Assembly (NCBI GenBank): GCA_022818135.1
Contig: JAFMSR010000016.1
Span: 10,560,761 to 10,624,760 of the forward strand
Length of the DNA stretch: 64,000 bases
Direction of reading: 5' to 3'
Source: Saxidomus purpurata
Lineage: Eukaryota; Mollusca; Bivalvia; Venerida; Veneridae
The stretch's first letter is position 1, and each line of letters opens with the position of its first letter. The notes under the pieces were generated by a model. The model did not search any database. It worked only from the letters and a program-made list of their open reading frames with translations, and had not been told where the DNA came from. A program made the translations under genes and the position numbers. Shown here piece by piece: positions 58,030 to 64,000 of this stretch.

Positions 58030-60530
58030 TTAAAGTGAGCTAACACGTCGTCTGTGTTGTCGTCACACCTTGATTAAATCTTTTTATACCAGTCTTTGTT
58101 TCTTCTTCATCTTTACAGACAATGTTTTGAACCTTGCAGTACTAATTTACCGTCATGTTCTCTATCCATATGACTTTGACTGTATTATGCCCCTTTTCAC
58201 TTAGAAAATATCCCTATTTTGGTTAAGATTTTCGTACAAGTCAGTGTTACGTCTAAATCATTTCACTGAATGCTTTGAAACCTGCATCACATCTTTACCA
58301 CTATGTCCATAGTCAGTAGGCAAGAGTAAATTTCTCAAAACATTTTTGACTGAAGTATGGCCCTTTTGTACTTACAACATACAGGTTCAATTAATAGCAT
58401 GTTCGATGTTATCTCAAGAACTAATGAAAATACAATTTATAAATATACCCATCAAAGAAACTCAAAATAGATATAAAGCACGTGTAACTAATAAAAAGTG
58501 AAAGCCACGTCATATTTAAGTAGAATTTAATGGTCAAACTAGTCTAATAGTATATGCTATGCATGTTTGTTCAGTTACATGTTGACTACTTAGGATCATG
58601 TTTGTTTTATAATACTTTTAATGACTGCATTCTATTTATAGGTATTCTCGATGTTATTTGTGAAGAAACTGAATAGTTAAAATATGTCTTCATTTAAAGT
58701 TGTAGGTTGAAAAGCATACTATCATTTCTATCAGGGGCGTTGCTGGACAAATACAGGTTGGAGGCACAGAGTGTCTGTGGGGGAGGAGGGACGCTTCATC
58801 ACAAACAAATTGAGATTCTATATCTAATGAAAAATGAATCCAATATAGAGTGCACCGATTTCATAATAATTCCATAATGTACAAAACTGTCATTTTGAAA
58901 CATTTAGACGTTTCACTTAAACTGATGTGTAATTTAGCAAGTAATTACCCTTAGTACAGAAAGTGTACCAACTAAGATGGACATTTTTCTGCACAGAAAA
59001 GCATGTTTTACCGAAAGTGGTTGTTGTTATTTTCAAAGAATATTCAAATTGTTAAAATTCATAAAAATCTAGAGACACAGAACTACTTTTATAAACTGGC
59101 AAATACATCAAGAAAACAGAGTGAATAAAGTTTTCAAAGTCAAAAATGCAGGATCAACAAGTAATGTGTTGTGTGTGTATACGTGAATGGCTTAAAACTT
59201 TATTTGAGTCAAATATTTGGTGAGAATTCAGTGACAATATGTACCTTAGTGCACTTGCTGGTTGTCAAACTTGGCAGAAGTAGTATGATTAGTAAACTTT
59301 TCTTCCTGTTTGGTGCTACTCAATAAACTCAGAGGTAAAATACAGCCAATGTTATTTTGGCATAATTTCTTACGCTCGGCGGCAACAACTCCGAGCGATC
59401 AAAGTTTTTTTTATCGAACATGGCCGAAATATTAGCAAGTAAAATTGTGATTTAGTCTGGTGACAACCGGATAAAATATTCTGGTGACAACCGGATAAAA
59501 TACTCGAGTAAAAGAGGCGACAAAATTTAACGGAGTCCATCCAGTTGATGGTCTCTAGAAACTGGGGTATAAAAACATAGTTTATTCATTTCATTTGGCT
59601 TTCAATTGTATATATTTGAGTTAACCTATGTACAATGCAACTTACGAGATTATTTATATTTAAGTCTTTGTCAAAATACCTCTCAAGATTTACAAACTTG
59701 CATGAAATATACGCTTTTTACTTGATTCAACAATGCTGAAATGTACTTCAAAAATAGATGTTAAAAGTTTTAAGGGGATTTTATGCAATATTCTCTTTCA
59801 CTTCTTCGAAATTTTCATTCGTTGATAAGATTTTACGAAGTTATTTTCTGAACTTCCTTAACTAATGATCTGGTTTCAGATATATAAAATTAGATACAAA
59901 TGTGACTACGACGAACACTAGCCTACTTCACAAGACACGGACAAAATGTTATTTCATTTTTATATGTTGATAAACATAGTGTAAACTTTAAGACGATATC
60001 ATATTGCATAACTTTGCGTCAGATAGAATTGTGCTGCAACTGAATAAATGTAGTTTCATTGTTGAGGTGTAAATGTTCTATACATCATTTGGTTTCGTTC
60101 TGTCTTACCAGTATATCATGCAAGAAATACATAACTACTGTATGTCACAGGATCATAATGCAGCATACAATTGACCCAAAACAACTTTTTTATTTTAAAG
60201 AAGCAGTTAAACTCTGTGAGAGTATGCAAGTTTTCGTGCCTTCCTTACATATTGAGTTCCTTTATTACTGGTCAAATTTGAAACCATTTAAAGTTTAATT
60301 GAATCATAATTTGAATAAAAACACTCATTTCTTTCTATTACCCAAAGATCATTATGCTAATGCTGATCCTGAGACAAGGCAAATGTAACATTCCTTGAGA
60401 AATAGTATTATATAATCCTTGACTTTATTCACCTATGTAAATCAAAGCATTCAAAGAACTGATGGCCACTGAACATTTCTGGCTACTGTATTTATATAAA
60501 ATACAAATAATATGATAAGGAGTGTTTTTT
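58030..60530. other. Gene-free AT-rich stretch
   Basis: No supported gene. A 26-bp direct duplication (TCTGGTGACAACCGGATAAA at about 59457 and 59483) and a small CGCTCGG..CCGAGCG hairpin near 59373-59399 are the only structures noticed. Confidence 0.5.
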
Positions 60531-60540
60531 TTATAAAATT

Positions 60541-60697
60541 CAAATCTTTGAAAATTGATGTTTGGCAAACAGTGGACATGGTTCTTCATACTCTAATCTT
60601 TGAATATTGATGTTTGACAAACAGTGGACATGATTCTTCATACTCAAATCTTTGAATATTGATGTTTGACAAACAGTGGACATGGTTCTTCATACTA
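60541..60697. repeat. 52-bp tandem repeat, three copies
   Basis: Starts at about 60544, 60596 and 60648 with unit words ATCTTTGAATATTGATGTTT, GACAAACAGTGGACATGG and TTCTTCATACT. Copies differ at a few positions. Confidence 0.9.
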
Positions 60698-60699
60698 AA

Positions 60700-63000
60700 A
60701 TTTGGTATGTTTGTTTCTTTATATACTGTGTATTTTTAGTATCTGTTCCTGTTAAGAAGGCATTGTGCATTGAAATACGCATTTTTCTTCAAAACACTGC
60801 ACTCAATGATTCCTTTCCATCTTTGCATCTTCAATGCAGATTTATTACTTGCATTACAAGAACATTTTAAAATTTGTATGACAATTTAATCAAACTGTGT
60901 CAAATGGAAAGGCTACATTATTAAGGAAATGACTTCCTGTATAAATTAAATGAGATTTCGATTTTTTTTAATATAAAGGACTCGACGTCAGAAATATCAA
61001 AACTATTGATACCGAAACAAGCAAGTGTCTGGCATACAGGAAGGAAATCTTTTGGGCAGACCAGACAACTAGGTTTTGAACAATCAGAAGACATTGCTTT
61101 GTGTCATCCTGAATGGTACAAAAGTTAGGACTAGCACTATCTGGAGAAGGATCGCAATAGGATGTGCCCCGTGTTTAAAATATGAATTTAGGCACTGAAA
61201 ATCTCGGGTATGACTTACCTGCCCCTGAATGTTTTGCTTGATTACTTTGAAATACTACTATGAACCTTCGTTTTTATCATACATGTAAAATGATAAAACA
61301 CAAGATTATTTTCATAGCAGATGAGCTTGCTGCACGCAACACCCTGAACCTCCCCACCCCTTCAGATTTTATTGCATTTTTGACATTTAAATTTTTTTCA
61401 TTTCCCAAAACATCTATAGGCCCGGACCTACTGTGCCTTATAACAGCTACGTTCCTGAATTGTCCATGACTGTAGATTCCAATGCAGCGTAGACATTTTA
61501 ATTACTAGGACCACTAGTTGCTACATATAATTAAGACAATGAAGCCTTATCGAAATGAGATATTACTTAAAAAATTGTCAAGATTTAACCACTTTACCTA
61601 TAAATGGAAAACGATAACAATAACTAGGAAAATGAAGCCTATACGGGCAAAATAATACCTACATGGAATAGACAGATTATGTAAATTAAAAAAGAAATTG
61701 AAACAGCAAGGACAATTACTTACTCTTTACGTAAAATTGCTCTGATGATTAGTAAATTACACTATATATGGATAAAACGATAGGGAGGGAGGGTACGTAA
61801 CATAAACTTTATGGACATTCATACAATTGAGATTTAAAGTTTACTTTACTGGTAAGGAAAATTAACAAGTAACAACAATAACTTTACTTTCAAGGGCAAT
61901 ATTATACATAATAGGGAAAATAGTCTTCACTTTAAGGAAAAATTGGGGAAAAAAGGAGAGGGGGGTCAATTACTATCTAAGATCCTTATGTAAATTTAAC
62001 CACTTGGGATAAATATTCAGCTGCAAAAGGACAAAATTTTTCCTTAAGTAGTGGGAAGAAAATCTCAACATTAAGGAAAAAAATTGACCTATTAAGACAA
62101 TTACTCCACTTTTAGGAATAAACGAAAGTGAAACCAAGACCTCAAACAATTACATATGGAAAGGAATCTATTCACACCATTAAGCATAGCACACGACAAT
62201 AGCCAGATGAACTCTGCCATACACACTGCAGCTTAAATGGTAACTGTATTAAGGTAAAGCTTTTAACTGGTGAACAAGTAAAGGACATCACATACACAGT
62301 AATAAAGATATATCACAAAGCACAGCACAAACAAATATTTAAGTAATAAGTTTAATTTTGAGATTACTGCCTTGCTACCTTGGAACAATCAGTTTCCACA
62401 AAGTTAAGAATACCCCTACCCCAGGTAACACTGTGCACTCATACTTTTAATTGACTGTGTTCAACACCTGTGATGAACACATTACTATAACGTTCATAGC
62501 TATGAACCCGGTTGAACATGAGGCACGGGAGTGCTGTGTTTAGCTAATTGATTAAATATTTTTGAGCTTCCTTATAGGGTGTTATTTTATATATTCCTTA
62601 AAACCCGATTGTTCATACAAATAAGTATTTTATAGTCATTAAACAAAAAATTCATCAAAAATGGTTGTGAATAAAGCAGCTATCTCGGAAGCCATTTTGA
62701 AATTCTCCGTAGTAACTGACTATATTTTGGTAAAGTATCGTATCATTAAAGGATATGTATACAAAGTAATAAATGTACTTATTCCAGACTGGACTTCTTC
62801 TATCTTAAAATATTAGATTATCAGAAGTGTCATCGTACTTCTTCATTAATATATTTACCTTGACGATGACATTGAGAATGACCTTGCATGATTACAATGT
62901 GCTATAATTTTAAGTAATGTCTTAGATTATACTAACTTGTTTTAGCTCGATTGTGAAGAAAACTTGTAGCTTATTGAGTCATTTTCGAGTCCGCTTCCTG
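60700..63000. other. Gene-free AT-rich stretch
   Basis: Short open frames only. Many AAGGAAAA-type words at 61800-62150, but no regular period. No exon, RNA gene or inverted repeat supported. Confidence 0.5.
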
Positions 63001-63007
63001 GAAAAAA

Positions 63008-63116
63008 CAGTACTAGTGTCATATGAGGAAGTACGGTCGTGATCGCACTGGGGCTCGAACCCGCAACTTCCGGGATGAGCGACAGATACCTTAACCTCTA
63101 CACCACCGTTCCCCCT
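63008..63116 (-). mobile_element. tRNA-derived SINE-like copy (minus strand)
   Basis: On the minus strand it reads GGGGGAACGGTGGTGTAGAG, GTTAAGGTATCTGTCGCTCA, the box B GCGGGTTCGAGCCCCAGT, then GATCACGACCGTACTTCCTC. Better preserved than the copy at 53825. The tail continues through TGACACTAGTACTG. It is not foldable as a canonical tRNA because the outer ends do not pair. Confidence 0.75.
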
Positions 63117-63187
63117 AGATAGTACATTTGTAATGACTTAGTACAAATATCATCGTGAAATACAGTGGCCACTTTTGACCATCTTGC

Positions 63188-63190
<3 letters not shown>

Positions 63191-63281
<91 letters not shown>
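63191..63281. repeat. (CT)n-(TA)n compound microsatellite
   Basis: About 33 CT dinucleotides followed directly by about 12 TA dinucleotides. Likely length-polymorphic and prone to assembly slippage. Confidence 0.97.
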
Positions 63282-63469
63282 TTATTTTCATTTTATATAC
63301 ATTTGTATATATACGTAAAAAATTCAAAAACATGTGCCGGAAAAAAGTTAAATATATTAAAAGATAAAAACACAGTCCATGAGATAATTAAATTATTATT
63401 TGCCAACCGGTTTCGCTTTCATGCTCATCAGGGCAAATATATGGCCATATTTATATGATGTTACGTATA

Positions 63470-64000
63470 TGAAACAGGACTTGCTAAATCATATAGTTTT
63501 GAATACACAGAAGATGTAATGTGATGAAACAGTGACTGTTTTGGTCATTTTGACCCTTTAACCTTAAATATGACCTTGTTAATGACCATGTATGAATCTA
63601 AAATTACTACATTTTTTAAGTACTGTTTTAGTACAAATGCTTATGCATGGTTTATTTGCACCTTTTTTTCATGATTATTTTATACTTAGACAAACGCCTG
63701 CTATTGTGAAAACGGCGGCCATTTGGGACGTCATCTTGCATTTCTCCATGGCAACCAATCTATTCACACAAAATGGTTAAAAAACTAAAAGTGTATGTCT
63801 GTATAACGTTATAAATATTACACAAGATTTGCTTCATCATATAGTTTTGATGTATAGTTTAAATCAACACAAAAAGTGATTAGGTGAAACTGTGATTTTT
63901 TCCATTTTGACCATTTGACCATTTGACCTTGAATATGACCTTGATAGTACTACCGTATACATGATAGTACTACCGTATATATTAAGTGCTTACTTAGTAA
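63470..64000 (-). repeat. Reverse copies of the 57-kb repeat family
   Basis: GACTTGCTAAATCATATAGT, ATGTGATGAAACAGTGA, GGTCATTTTGACC and CATCTTGCATTTCTCCATGG are reverse-complement forms of words in 56880-58020. A 20-bp duplication of GATAGTACTACCGTATA lies at 63944-63983. The array runs off the window end. Confidence 0.6.

Noticed and set aside
63008..63116. Functional tRNA gene
   Set aside because: Box A and B are present, but terminal arms do not pair and a near-identical extended copy with a shared tail exists at 53825, indicating a SINE.

Overview
The window is eukaryotic nuclear DNA, most likely from a bivalve mollusc. It is AT-rich with few genes. Coding sequence is split into short exons with GT..AG splice sites. 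Most of the sequence is degenerate repeats: fold-back elements, tRNA-derived SINE-like copies, minisatellites and repeats ending in runs of GACGGACGGAC. The recognisable protein families (HSPA12-type Hsp70, apolipoprotein-L-like, inter-alpha-trypsin-inhibitor heavy-chain-like and C1q-domain proteins) are families expanded in bivalves. The species is not identified. There is one 500-base assembly gap at 50753-51252.

Layout. 1-4.5 kb has no gene. 4.6-4.8 kb holds a perfect 43-bp inverted repeat. 5.2-7.0 kb is a 30-bp minisatellite with a 344-bp higher-order repeat. 7-12.7 kb has no gene, only repeats. 12.7-24.9 kb is an HSPA12-like gene on the minus strand (six exons, spliced frame of 567 codons). 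Its introns are loaded with nested miniature elements: a TTAA-flanked, piggyBac-like MITE, a 383-bp palindromic element with a 6-bp target duplication, and large fold-backs. 25.5-47.8 kb is a diverged tandem segmental duplication of about 10-12 kb. Each copy carries a three-exon apolipoprotein-L-like gene on the minus strand. The right copy (43.6-46.1 kb) is intact at 280 codons. The left copy (29.5-32.8 kb) is shifted out of frame at a 14-base G run. 48.7-50.7 kb is an ITIH-like (VIT + VWA) gene on the minus strand, in one exon, with a one-base frame break in an A7 run. Across the gap a C1q-domain exon lies on the plus strand (51.7-52.1 kb). 52.2-64 kb has no intact gene. It holds a broken Penelope-like reverse-transcriptase remnant, two SINE-like copies in opposite orientation, a diverged repeat family at both ends, a 52-bp triplicate and a CT/TA microsatellite.

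Functional reading (inference). The genes are not an operon and need not act together. All four families are often linked to stress or innate immune responses in bivalves, so the window looks like a stretch of lineage-expanded accessory genes in repeat-rich DNA. No wholly new system is evident. The best leads are the tandem ApoL-like duplication, the HSPA12-like gene whose second exon runs into a dispersed repeat exactly where a conserved ATPase segment is expected, the single-exon ITIH-like protein with a hydrophobic C-terminal tail, and the AGACCTCT/AGAGCTCT/GATATC-patterned element family.
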